NCBI GenBank assembly: GCA_947642555.1
Contig: CANRSX010000040.1
Span: 1 to 42,046, forward strand
Origin: an uncultured Roseburia sp.
Lineage (GTDB): Bacteria > Bacillota > Clostridia > Lachnospirales > Lachnospiraceae
Reading direction: 5' to 3'
Length of the DNA stretch: 42,046 nt
Positions 6,549 through 14,897 of the stretch are shown in pieces (positions within the stretch are counted from its first letter, which is position 1; every line of letters begins with the position of its first letter). The notes under the pieces are model-generated. The model made no database searches, was not told the origin of the DNA, and worked only from the letters and a program-made list of their open reading frames with translations. Both the position numbers and the translations under genes were made by a program.

Positions 6549-8936
6549 CTACACCTCCGTAAATTCCAGTCTCTTCTGTTCCGTCACAAGCCCGGTCTGG
6601 TCATCGTAATATCCCGGCTGTAACACCAGCACGCCGGACACCATGGAAAGACCCTCCGGTCCGAGCCGCCGCTTCTGATGCTGGTAGAGCGAAACCGTGT
6701 AGGGCTTTGCCCGCTCCTGCCAGTCTTTTAAAAAGTTCAGGTCATCCGGATGGCTGCACAGCTCCGCGATCAGCCGTTCCCCCTCCCCGTGTGGCACGAC
6801 GACATCCTCCGTATTTTCATCAAACACCGTAAACAGCCCTCCCGCCAGCGCAAATGCCTGATTCAGGCAGTAACTCCCACAGCACTCGCAGTCCTCATCC
6901 GCAAAGGCTTCATTGTCCGACAGCAGGGAAAACAATGTAAAACCCTTTTTCGGTATCGTGTCGTCCTGATAGCCCTCCGGCATCTGCCGGTACAACTCCC
7001 GGTAAAAATATCCGATGGCCTCGTCGGATGAAAGCCTGTCCTCAAAACGCGCCGCATCGTTTTTATATGCGGTGAGCAGCGCGGTTGTCGCCGTCTTCGC
7101 CTCCTGAATCTCGCGGAGCATGCCAAGGGACTCGTCCACGCACCCCAGCAGATAAACCGGCGCCAGTCCCTCCAGTTCCCCGTTGCGGTTACATCGCCCC
7201 GCCGCCTGGATCACGCTGTCCATGCCCGCTGTCAGACGGACCACACATCCGAACGAGATGTCCACGCCAGCCTCAATCACCTGTGCGGAGACGCAGATCA
7301 CCTTTCTGCCGCCGGATCTGCTCTCCGTTAACGCCCGCTCCATCTGCTCCAGCACATCCCTGCGGTGCTGCATGCACATGGCCGCCGACAGATGAAAACA
7401 GAGAAATTCCTCACCAAAAAGCTGCCGGAACAAATATTCCGCCTCCTGCTTTTTGTTGCAGATGATCAGCAGACTGTCCGTCTTCTCCGCCTTCTCCCGC
7501 ACAAAATCCGGGATTTCCTCCAGCCTGCGCCCGCCGGCATCCACCAGGCAGGTTCGCTCAAAGGCTTCCCACAGCGTTTCCTGATGCGGAACGATATCCT
7601 GTGGCCGCCCCATCAGCGGATGCACAGCCCGCTCCAGACAGGGCTGCGTGGCGGAGCACAAGACAATTGTCGCACTACAGATCTCCGAGAGGAAATTAAC
7701 CGCCAGGTTAAACAATGTCAGCAGATTGTTCGGCACGGTCTGTACCTCGTCGATCACGATCACACTGTCGGTTAACGACTGAAATCTCCGGATGGAAGAG
7801 GTTTTCCCGTCAAACAGCACATTCATCAGCTGGACAAGCGTGGTGATGATGACAGGAGCGCCCCAGTTTTCCGTCAGAAGCTCCTTCTGATCCAGGGTCT
7901 CCGCTTTCTCTTCCGTGTGGATCACATTGGAATGATGCTCTAAGATCACACGGTCATCCCCGACAAAATCACGGATCACCTTCGCATTCTGATCCAGTAT
8001 ACTCAGAAGCGGCGCGGTAAAAATAATCCGCTTTTTATTCCACTTCTTCGCGTGCGCAAGCGCAAACCGCAGCCCGCCCAGCGTCTTTCCGGCTCCCGTC
8101 GGCACATGGAACCGGTATACGCCGCAGGGCCGTTCGGCGAACTCCCTGCACTGATCCGAGATCGTCTGCCTGGCCTGCCCGATCCGCGAGGCATTCGAAA
8201 GCCCGTCCAGCTTCTGCTCCATAAAAACAAGGCGGCCCTCCCAGAATTCCCGCATGTCCCTGCCGTAATCCGGAAACGCCGCATCCGTCATAAATTCCGC
8301 CGTATCGCGCCGGTCCCCCTCGATCACCGCCGATAAGATCAGCCGGCCCAGAAGGCCAAGGTAAAACGAGAGCTCCCGGTCACCATCCTCCTTCTCCGTC
8401 ATCGCCGCAAGCCGGTCGTAGACAGCCGTCAGCTCTTCATTCGCCCGCTCAAACAGTCCCCCGATCTCTTTTTTGTCCGCGCACTGCTCTGTAAAATTCG
8501 TGACCGCTTCCTCATAAGAAACCGCCTCCGCCGACAGCCGGTGCAAAAAGCCCGAGCGCCGCCTCTCATCCACGCAGTCAAACAGGCCGTGATGCGCCCC
8601 CACCGCAAAGGTCAGAAGCTCACTGGTAATATCCTCGTAGCGGTCCGGCGTCTCCCCGTGAAACTTCTCCAGAAGCAGCCGGCAGCCCTGAAACGTATGG
8701 ATCACGGAACCGCGCTTTACCGCTTCTCCCCCTGCTGCCCTCTCAAGATAATCCTGGTACGCTCCCTGAAACTTCCCGAGGTCATGGAGCAGGCCCGCTG
8801 CGTATCCCGGCGTGGCAAGACCGATCCCGTTTAAGCACTGCGCCGCATACTCCGCCGTCTGTCTGCAATGCTCTGCCGCCGTCTGCTCCCGCCGGCTTTT
8901 ATCCGGCAGGATGCGGATATGTCCGAGACAGTTCAT
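6549..8936 (-). CDS. cas3: Cas3 nuclease-helicase (type I-C)
   Basis: A 795-residue Cas3 that unwinds and degrades target DNA after Cascade binding. The N-terminal HD nuclease shows H23, H51-D52 in LLHDLGK and H115-H116 in GAHHG. The superfamily 2 helicase follows with Walker A VPTGAGKT (278-285), DEVQ at 396-399 and SAT in LCSATQP. A later AGRCNRNGE matches motif VI. I chose the ATG at 8936 because AGAGGAGG lies directly before it; the upstream ATG at 8954 contains that ribosome site within its own codons. It is the first cas gene, 24 nt downstream of the Nudix gene. Confidence 0.97.
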   Translation of the reverse strand: MNCLGHIRILPDKSRREQTAAEHCRQTAEYAAQCLNGIGLATPGYAAGLLHDLGKFQGAYQDYLERAAGGEAVKRGSVIHTFQGCRLLLEKFHGETPDRYEDITSELLTFAVGAHHGLFDCVDERRRSGFLHRLSAEAVSYEEAVTNFTEQCADKKEIGGLFERANEELTAVYDRLAAMTEKEDGDRELSFYLGLLGRLILSAVIEGDRRDTAEFMTDAAFPDYGRDMREFWEGRLVFMEQKLDGLSNASRIGQARQTISDQCREFAERPCGVYRFHVPTGAGKTLGGLRFALAHAKKWNKKRIIFTAPLLSILDQNAKVIRDFVGDDRVILEHHSNVIHTEEKAETLDQKELLTENWGAPVIITTLVQLMNVLFDGKTSSIRRFQSLTDSVIVIDEVQTVPNNLLTLFNLAVNFLSEICSATIVLCSATQPCLERAVHPLMGRPQDIVPHQETLWEAFERTCLVDAGGRRLEEIPDFVREKAEKTDSLLIICNKKQEAEYLFRQLFGEEFLCFHLSAAMCMQHRRDVLEQMERALTESRSGGRKVICVSAQVIEAGVDISFGCVVRLTAGMDSVIQAAGRCNRNGELEGLAPVYLLGCVDESLGMLREIQEAKTATTALLTAYKNDAARFEDRLSSDEAIGYFYRELYRQMPEGYQDDTIPKKGFTLFSLLSDNEAFADEDCECCGSYCLNQAFALAGGLFTVFDENTEDVVVPHGEGERLIAELCSHPDDLNFLKDWQERAKPYTVSLYQHQKRRLGPEGLSMVSGVLVLQPGYYDDQTGLVTEQKRLEFTEV

Positions 8937-8960
8937 GTATGTACCTCCTCTCATTCATGA

Positions 8961-9503
8961 TCATAAACAAAACTGAATTACATATAATAATCCCAGCACA
9001 GACACCCCGCACTGGCTTCTGTTTTCTTTCAACATTTCTAATACATTTTCCTTCGAAACCCACTGTTTTGCATTTATCTCATTTTCATCAATATCAGCCG
9101 TTTCCGTTTCAACTCTTGCCATAAACAGATGCACTTTTAAATCCGACATACCATTGTTTGGATTATAACAGCAAAGATATGTTAAATCTTTCAAAATGCA
9201 GCCTGTCTCTTCCAGACATTCTCTCCTTGCCGCCTCTTCCGGTGTTTCATCCCCCTCAATTCTGCCCGCCGGAATCTCCCATTCTAATCTTGATGTTATA
9301 TATCTTTTTGCCTGTATCATCATAATCTCATCTTTTTCATTGATCATAACAACACTTATCGATTCATGTGGAAAATGTAATTTATGATAAGAAGTAAATA
9401 CGGTTCCATTTGGCATTCTGACCTTATCAGAATATAGTTCTACCCAGTCGCTCTCGTAAATTACGTTCCGTTCAAGCATCACTGGCATATTTTCATTCCT
9501 CAT
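8961..9503 (-). CDS. Nudix hydrolase, ADP-ribose pyrophosphatase-like
   Basis: A 180-residue Nudix protein. The Nudix box is complete: GRIEGDE, then seven residues, then RECLEETGC, so metal binding and hydrolysis should be intact. The segment before it (RYITSRLEWEIPAG) is typical of the ADP-ribose/nucleoside-diphosphate-sugar branch, but the substrate is not determined. The start ATG at 9503 has AAAGGGGA upstream; a second ATG at 9488 is possible. The gene is visibly more AT-rich than its neighbours, suggesting separate origin. It lies 24 nt upstream of cas3 and 20 nt downstream of the Uma2 gene on the same strand. A role in CRISPR defence is not shown. Confidence 0.9.
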   Translation of the reverse strand: MRNENMPVMLERNVIYESDWVELYSDKVRMPNGTVFTSYHKLHFPHESISVVMINEKDEIMMIQAKRYITSRLEWEIPAGRIEGDETPEEAARRECLEETGCILKDLTYLCCYNPNNGMSDLKVHLFMARVETETADIDENEINAKQWVSKENVLEMLKENRSQCGVSVLGLLYVIQFCL

Positions 9504-9523
9504 ATCATAAATCCCCTTTCTTT

Positions 9524-10021
9524 CTATATCTGAAACAGCTCATCAAAATCCGTTTCCAGATTCGGAAACATCACAAGCTGCAGCTCCTCTTTGTTCTCCG
9601 GCGTGACGGTTTTATATAAGTAAAAATAGGTCGTTCCGTCCTCCCGGCCGTCATTTAAATAGATCTCAACCTGCTTTTTCCTCCAGTCCACAATCCAGTA
9701 CTCGGAAACCCCGACCCTGCGGTAAACTTCCATTTTTTCATGACGGTCATACTCTTCCGTCGCATCCGATAACACTTCCATCACCATCCGCGGGATACCG
9801 GTCAGTGATACATTTTTTCTGTCCCTCGTATTGCAGTTGATCGATGCATCCGGAATCACCACTTTGTTTTCATTTTCATACCACTGATACTGCACGCCGT
9901 CTCCCAACACACGGCACAGAGAATCTTTTATCTGCTTTCCGATCATAACAACAAAATTATTGATCACAAAAGAATGTTCGATAAACGTGCAGCTCCTGTC
10001 TTCCGCCGGCAATGCTCCCAT
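9524..10021 (-). CDS. Uma2 (DUF820) family PD-(D/E)XK nuclease-fold protein
   Basis: A 165-residue Uma2-family protein. Recognisable pieces are VVIPDASI, IPRMVMEVLSDAT, then D..EK..VYRRVGVSEYWIVD, the conserved core of this restriction-endonuclease-like fold; the PD, the Glu of EVLS and the later Lys are candidate catalytic residues. Family members usually begin with a (Y)xxxDYYxLP...ELIDG segment of some 25 residues, which is absent here, so the protein may be N-terminally shortened. The ATG at 10021 with GGGGGTG seven bases upstream is preferred over a GTG at 10060. Cellular role unknown; such genes multiply in many bacterial genomes. Confidence 0.85.
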   Translation of the reverse strand: MGALPAEDRSCTFIEHSFVINNFVVMIGKQIKDSLCRVLGDGVQYQWYENENKVVIPDASINCNTRDRKNVSLTGIPRMVMEVLSDATEEYDRHEKMEVYRRVGVSEYWIVDWRKKQVEIYLNDGREDGTTYFYLYKTVTPENKEELQLVMFPNLETDFDELFQI

Positions 10022-10049
10022 TCCGATCACCCCCTGTTCTCTCTCCCTT

Positions 10050-10598
10050 TTACTGGCCACCTTCCTTCCGCGCCGCTTCTTCCCTGGCGCGCTTCGCCTC
10101 CTCCTTTTTCCTGCGCTCCTCCTCTTCCTTCTGCCTGCGTTCCTCCGCTTCCTTCTCCTCCGCGTCGTCGACCAGCCTGCGGATGAGCTCGCGCTCCTCG
10201 TCCGTCAGCAGCTCGTTTACATCCACCAGCACGACAAGCTCCTTCTGCAGGGAGGCAACATCGTTAAAGCAGTTTCTCACGCCGCCCATGATCGCAGGCA
10301 TCGGAAGCACATCCGTACCGCCCACATCCTTAATCGCCTTCACCTTTCCGACCTCAAGGCCGAGCTTCATGCCCTCCGTCTTTACGATCACAAGGCTCTC
10401 CATGGGCCCGTCCGGCATGCCGAAACGCGATGTCAGGGAAAAGACGGGGATCAGCTCTCCATGGCGCTTTACAATCCCTCTGATATGCGCGGGCGCTGTC
10501 GGCACCATCAGCACATCCTTCCTGCTCTCAATCGTGACCACATCCTCAAGCGGGATCCCGTAATCCAGTCCGTTTAATGAAAATGATAAAAACTGCAT
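10050..10598 (-). CDS. CheW-domain chemotaxis coupling-like protein
   Basis: A 182-residue protein with a CheW domain at about 1-140: FLSFSLNGLDYGIPLEDV at the start, HIRGIVKRHGELIPVFSL and the closing ELVVLVDVNELL strand. CheW links chemoreceptors to CheA. Residues from about 140 to the end are almost only Glu, Arg, Lys and Ala and should form a long charged helix, which is not part of ordinary CheW. No cheA, receptor or flagellar gene is in the window. The ATG at 10598 has AGGAGG six bases upstream. A promoter is seen at 10629-10657. It starts the co-directional run that leads into the cas genes. Confidence 0.9.
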   Translation of the reverse strand: MQFLSFSLNGLDYGIPLEDVVTIESRKDVLMVPTAPAHIRGIVKRHGELIPVFSLTSRFGMPDGPMESLVIVKTEGMKLGLEVGKVKAIKDVGGTDVLPMPAIMGGVRNCFNDVASLQKELVVLVDVNELLTDEERELIRRLVDDAEEKEAEERRQKEEEERRKKEEAKRAREEAARKEGGQ

Positions 10599-10628
10599 CC
10601 TTATCCTCCTGTTCTGTATCCTGATTTT

Positions 10629-10657
10629 ATTATAGCTGTCTTCGCTTTCCCGCGCAA
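10629..10657 (-). promoter_or_regulatory. Putative promoter of cheW and downstream run
   Basis: On the minus strand TTGCGC (10652-10657) and TATAAT (10629-10634) are separated by 17 nt. The -10 is perfect and the -35 is partial. It lies about 30 nt upstream of the cheW start. No other comparable site was noticed in the short gaps between cheW and cas2. Confidence 0.6.
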
Positions 10658-10724
10658 CACTTTTACACGGAAAGCCGGGGCGCGCGAAAACAGACGCTGC
10701 CGCGCTCCGCGAACCAGATTTACT

Positions 10725-10753
10725 TTGACAATTCCAGGAAACCGGGGTATCAT
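10725..10753 (+). promoter_or_regulatory. Promoter of the PHP phosphoesterase gene
   Basis: TTGACA at 10725-10730 and TATCAT at 10748-10753 with a 17-nt spacer form a near-consensus sigma-A promoter. It lies 55 nt before the start codon at 10808 and is divergent from the cheW promoter. Confidence 0.75.
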
Positions 10754-10807
10754 AGTAACGTTTGAAACGAAACACACTGTGACATCTGACAGAAAAGAGG
10801 AAAAACC

Positions 10808-11701
10808 ATGAATCAGACATATGTAGATCTGCACGTACATTCCACCGAATCCGACGGCACCTTCACCCCAAAGGAGCTGGTCGCCGCCGCAAAGGAAGCC
10901 GGACTTGGCGCCTTCGCGCTGACCGATCACGACACGACCGCCGGGATCGCAGCTGCATCCGAAGCGGCAAAAAAAGCCGGGATCACGCTGGTGCCCGGAG
11001 TCGAACTCTCCACGGAATACAGTATTCCTTCCACGGAAAAAGAGACACGGGAGATTCATGTCGTGGGGCTTTTCATCGACCCGGAGCATCCGAAGCTCGC
11101 CGCAAAGACAAAGGAATTCCGCGACTGCAGAGACAACCGCAATGTCGTCATGGTGGAGGCGCTGCAAAAGGCGGGATTTTCCATCACGATGGAGGAGCTT
11201 TACGCCGAAAATCCGGACTGCGTCATCACGCGCGCCAATATCGCGCGCTTCCTGTTTTCACACGGACAGCTAAGCAGCGTTCAGGAAGCTTTTGACAAAT
11301 ATATCGGGGAAGGCTGCCCGTGCTACGTCGGGCGCTTTAAGATCACGCCGATGGAGGCGGCGGCTCTGATCCACGAGGCCGGCGGGATCGTCATTCTCGC
11401 GCATCCGATGCTCTACCACATGACGCCCGGCCAGCTGCAGCAGCTGATCGATGATATAAAAACCGTCGGACTCGACGGCATTGAAGCGCTCTACTCCACC
11501 TACACGCCAGAGGAGGAAGCGCTGGTAAAAGAGCTCGCCGCGAAGAATCATCTGCTCATCAGCGGCGGCTCCGACTTCCACGGCACGACAAAGCCCGCGA
11601 TCCGGCTCGGCGTCGGGAAAGGGAACCTGCGCATCCCCGCCTCTGTGCTGGACGCGCTTTCGGAGAGAGCCGAAAGCAGGGCCGCCGAAGCCATGGCCTG
11701 A
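10808..11701 (+). CDS. PHP-domain phosphoesterase, RNase AM/TrpH-like
   Basis: A 297-residue PHP protein. Metal-ligand motifs of the family appear in order: DLHVHST..SDGT (7-18), ALTDHDT (about 37-43), PGVELS (about 63-68), ILAHPM (about 198-203) and SGGSDFHG near 256. This is the layout of YciV/RNase AM, which removes nucleotides from RNA 5' ends and hydrolyses 3',5'-nucleotide bisphosphates. The exact substrate here is inferred. The start ATG follows AGAGGAAAAACC. It is a single gene with its own promoter, convergent with the HAD gene. Confidence 0.88.
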   Translation: MNQTYVDLHVHSTESDGTFTPKELVAAAKEAGLGAFALTDHDTTAGIAAASEAAKKAGITLVPGVELSTEYSIPSTEKETREIHVVGLFIDPEHPKLAAKTKEFRDCRDNRNVVMVEALQKAGFSITMEELYAENPDCVITRANIARFLFSHGQLSSVQEAFDKYIGEGCPCYVGRFKITPMEAAALIHEAGGIVILAHPMLYHMTPGQLQQLIDDIKTVGLDGIEALYSTYTPEEEALVKELAAKNHLLISGGSDFHGTTKPAIRLGVGKGNLRIPASVLDALSERAESRAAEAMA

Positions 11702-11759
11702 CGGCGACGGCCGCCAAAAACCGGACAAAGACAGTCGTGGTCTGACGGCGACGGCCGCC
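11694..11759. repeat. 22-nt direct repeat across the PHP stop codon
   Basis: Two copies with one mismatch, TGG(C/T)CTGACGGCGACGGCCGCC, start at 11694 and 11738. The first includes the stop codon of the PHP gene. The rest of the gap to 11812 is rich in related CGACGGCCG segments and their complements. No terminator with a T-run is evident in this convergent gap. Confidence 0.7.
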
Positions 11760-11812
11760 GGTCCCGGACCAGCAGGCAAAGCCGCTTCGGCCACAAGCCG
11801 ACGGCCGACGGA

Positions 11813-12700
11813 TCACGGCCGTCCGCCGATCGCAAACCGCCGGATCACCTCTGCCACCCCGTCGTGATTATGGTCCGCTTCTGTCACGTAATCCGCCGCT
11901 GCTTTTACCTCCGGCGCCGCGTTTTTCATGGCGACGCCGATCTGCGCGGCGCGGATCATGGGCAGGTCGTTCTCCTCATCTCCCACCGCCACGGTAAGGA
12001 GGCGGTCCGCCGTGACGCCCGCTGTCCGTGCAGGCCCCGGCAGACAGCCCGAACCGCCTCTGATCACACGCTCCAGATAACGGACCGCACTCCCCTTATC
12101 CACGCCCCACGGGCAGTATTCCAGATAGTCCGGGCTGGAAAACACACTGCTGCATCTCCCCTCTTCCCATGCCATATGCTCCCCGCGAAAACGTACCAGC
12201 CGCTCCCGCTCTCCCAGCGCGATCAGCATCACCTTCTGCGGCCCCGCTGCGGTCCCCTGCGCCGGGTGCGCGTTTATGTATTCCGCAACCTGATCCGTGA
12301 CCACAGACTCCATCCGGTTATTCCTGCAGTACCGCTCCAGCTCCGGCCCGGGACGCGCGGCGAGGACCTTCCCGTCGCAGAAGGTCTGCGCATAAATCCC
12401 CGCCTTCTCTGCCTCATCACACAGCTCCTGGATCACTTCCAGGGGGACTGCATGCCGCAGCAGCACGCGGTCCGACGCACAGTCACAGATCAGCGCCCCG
12501 TTAAACGCCGCGATATAGCCGCCTGTCTCTTTCAGGGAAAGCTCCTTCGCAAAATGAGCCACACTCTCGACGGCCCGCCCGGTGGTGATCACCAGTCGGC
12601 CGCCCGCAGCGGTGAATTCCCGGATCGCCGCGCGGTTCCCCTCTGAGATCGTCTTGTCATCGCTTAAAAGCGTCCCGTCCAGGTCCGTAAAGAAAATCAT
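11813..12700 (-). CDS. Cof-type HAD-IIB phosphatase
   Basis: A 295-residue HAD phosphatase of the Cof/YbiV type, usually acting on sugar or nucleotide phosphates in the cytoplasm. Motif I is FTDLDGTLL with nucleophile D6. Motif II is VITTGR, the Lys of motif III is probably in GVDKGSAV, and motif IV is GDEENDLPMI. The IIB cap lies between motifs II and III. The ATG at 12700 has GGGGAG eight bases upstream; ATGs at 12721 and 12718 overlapping the ppk stop are possible alternatives that would add seven or six residues. It is the last gene of the pheA-DUF815-ppx-ppk operon. Confidence 0.9.
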   Translation of the reverse strand: MIFFTDLDGTLLSDDKTISEGNRAAIREFTAAGGRLVITTGRAVESVAHFAKELSLKETGGYIAAFNGALICDCASDRVLLRHAVPLEVIQELCDEAEKAGIYAQTFCDGKVLAARPGPELERYCRNNRMESVVTDQVAEYINAHPAQGTAAGPQKVMLIALGERERLVRFRGEHMAWEEGRCSSVFSSPDYLEYCPWGVDKGSAVRYLERVIRGGSGCLPGPARTAGVTADRLLTVAVGDEENDLPMIRAAQIGVAMKNAAPEVKAAADYVTEADHNHDGVAEVIRRFAIGGRP

Positions 12701-12717
12701 CCTGTCCGCTCCCCGCA

Positions 12718-14871
12718 TCATTCCACCGGCTCCGCCGGCACAAATACACGCTCGCGGTAAACATGATCCTCCTTCGGAATCGCCTCCCCGGCCTCCGCGC
12801 AGAACTGTTCCTGGGAATTGACCAGCACTTTTCCACGTTTGTCGATCTTCTCGTACCTCCCGTCCGGGAGCAGGACATGCGCCTTCACGTTATCCTCCAG
12901 CTCCACCTTTAAGATGTGCTTCACCTTTTCACGGATCTCCTCGTCGAGCACCGGGAAGAGGATCTCCACGCGGCGGTCGAGATTACGCGGCATCCAGTCC
13001 GCACTTCCCATATAGACCTCCTCGTCGCCGTCATTTAAGAAGAAGAAAATACGGCTGTGCTCCAGGAAATTCCCCACGATGGATCGCACCTCAATGTTTT
13101 CGCTGACCTCCGGGATCCCGACTTTTAAGCAGCAGATCCCGCGGATGATCAGCTGGATCTTCACGCCTGCCGCGGAGGCCGCGTACAGCGCCGCGATGAT
13201 CCCCTCGTCGCACAGGGAATTCATCTTCGCCACAATCCGCGCCGGCTTGCCCTCTCTCGCGTGCTTCGTCTCCCGCTCGATTAAGCGCATGAACTTTGAC
13301 CGAAGCCAGATCGGCGCCAGGGAAAGCTCGTTCCAGCTTAAGGGCTCCGAATAGCCGGAGAGCATGTTAAAGACCGCCGTGGCATCCTCGCCGACCGCCT
13401 CATGGCAGGTAAAGATCCCGCAGTCCGTATAAAGCTTTGCGGTGGAATCGTTATAATTGCCGGTTCCGAGGTGCACATAGCGGCGGATCCCCTCCTCCTC
13501 GCGGCGCACCACCAGCGCGATCTTGCTGTGCGTCTTTAAGCCCACAAGCCCGTAGATGACATGACAGCCCGCCTGCTCTAACTTTTTCGCCCAGACGATA
13601 TTATTCTCCTCGTCAAACCGGGCCTTAAGCTCCACGAGCACAGACACCTGCTTGCCGTTTTCCGCAGCCTTCGCCAGCGCGGCGATGATCGGGGAATTCC
13701 CGCTGACGCGGTAGAGCGTCTGCTTGATCGCAAGCACATCCGGATCCGACGCCGCCTGACGGATAAATGCCACGACCGGATCAAACGTCTGGTACGGATG
13801 GTGCAGCAGGATATCGCCCTTCTGGATCGCCTCGAAAATATCCCCGCCCGGCTCGATCTCCGGCACGCGCTGCGGCTGGTAAGGCTGATAGCGCAGATGG
13901 TCGCAGCCAGAGAGCCCGTACATCTTCATCAGGAAGGTCAGATCAATCGGCCCCGTGATCTTAAAGATATCCTCCTCCGCCACCTTAAGCTCATCCTTTA
14001 AAAACCGGAGCAGCTTTTTGTCGATCGTGGATTCCACCTCAAGGCGGATCACCTCGCCCCACTGCCGTTTCTTTAACTGCTTCTGAATCTCCTTTAAGAG
14101 ATCCGCCGCCTCATCCTCGTCGATCGTGAGATCCGCGTTTCGCATGATCCGGTAAGGATGCGCGCAGAGCACGTGATAGCTTAAGAAGAGCTGGTCGATA
14201 TTCTTCTCGATGATCTGCTCGAGCAGGATAAAGCTCTTCGTCTCCGGCAGCCCGGCGTCCTCCCCGTCGGACGGGATCTCCACCAGCCGCGGCAGCCCGC
14301 CGGGCACCTGCACGGTCGCAAACTCGACGACTTCCTTATTGGACTTTTTATTCTTGTGCGAGAGCAGCGCCGCGATATTAAGCGTCTTGTTGCGGATCAG
14401 CGGAAACGGGCGCGACGCGTCCACCGCCATCGGCGTGAGCACCGGATAGACGCTCTCCTCAAAATAACGATCCACGTAGTTGCTCTGTTTTTCCGTCAGA
14501 TCCTCAAACTTTTCCACGATATGGATATGACTGGCATTCATCAGCGGCACCAGCGAGCGGTTGTACGTGTTGTACTGCGTCTCCACCAGCTCCCTTGTCC
14601 TCACGTTGATCTCCGCCAGCTGCTCGGTGGCCGTCATGCCTGCGATATCCAGCTTGCGGTAATCCGCGTAAACCATATCCTTTAACGACGCGACGCGCAC
14701 CATAAAAAATTCGTCCAGGTTCGAGGATGTGATGCTCACAAATTTCAGGCGTTCCAGAAGCGGAATGCTCTTATCCCTCGCCTCGTTTAATACCCTGCCG
14801 TTAAATTTTAACCAGGAAAGCTCCCGGTTCTCGTAATATTCCGGCAGATGAAAATCCTTTTTCTTTTCCAC
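12718..14871 (-). CDS. ppk1: Polyphosphate kinase 1
   Basis: A 717-residue PPK1 that reversibly transfers the gamma phosphate of ATP to polyphosphate. The N domain opens ENRELSWLKFNGRVL and continues with SNLDEFFMVRV. The two active-site histidines are H448 in GLKTHSK and H467 in YVHLGTGNYND. The C-terminal phospholipase-D-like domain closes with YMGSADWMPRNLDRRVE. The start is GTG at 14871, supported by GGAGG eight bases upstream. It lies 26 nt downstream of the exopolyphosphatase-like gene, so synthesis and breakdown enzymes are co-transcribed. Confidence 0.97.
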   Translation of the reverse strand: MEKKKDFHLPEYYENRELSWLKFNGRVLNEARDKSIPLLERLKFVSITSSNLDEFFMVRVASLKDMVYADYRKLDIAGMTATEQLAEINVRTRELVETQYNTYNRSLVPLMNASHIHIVEKFEDLTEKQSNYVDRYFEESVYPVLTPMAVDASRPFPLIRNKTLNIAALLSHKNKKSNKEVVEFATVQVPGGLPRLVEIPSDGEDAGLPETKSFILLEQIIEKNIDQLFLSYHVLCAHPYRIMRNADLTIDEDEAADLLKEIQKQLKKRQWGEVIRLEVESTIDKKLLRFLKDELKVAEEDIFKITGPIDLTFLMKMYGLSGCDHLRYQPYQPQRVPEIEPGGDIFEAIQKGDILLHHPYQTFDPVVAFIRQAASDPDVLAIKQTLYRVSGNSPIIAALAKAAENGKQVSVLVELKARFDEENNIVWAKKLEQAGCHVIYGLVGLKTHSKIALVVRREEEGIRRYVHLGTGNYNDSTAKLYTDCGIFTCHEAVGEDATAVFNMLSGYSEPLSWNELSLAPIWLRSKFMRLIERETKHAREGKPARIVAKMNSLCDEGIIAALYAASAAGVKIQLIIRGICCLKVGIPEVSENIEVRSIVGNFLEHSRIFFFLNDGDEEVYMGSADWMPRNLDRRVEILFPVLDEEIREKVKHILKVELEDNVKAHVLLPDGRYEKIDKRGKVLVNSQEQFCAEAGEAIPKEDHVYRERVFVPAEPVE

Positions 14872-14897
14872 AGCAGCTACCTCCGTATTTTTATTTC

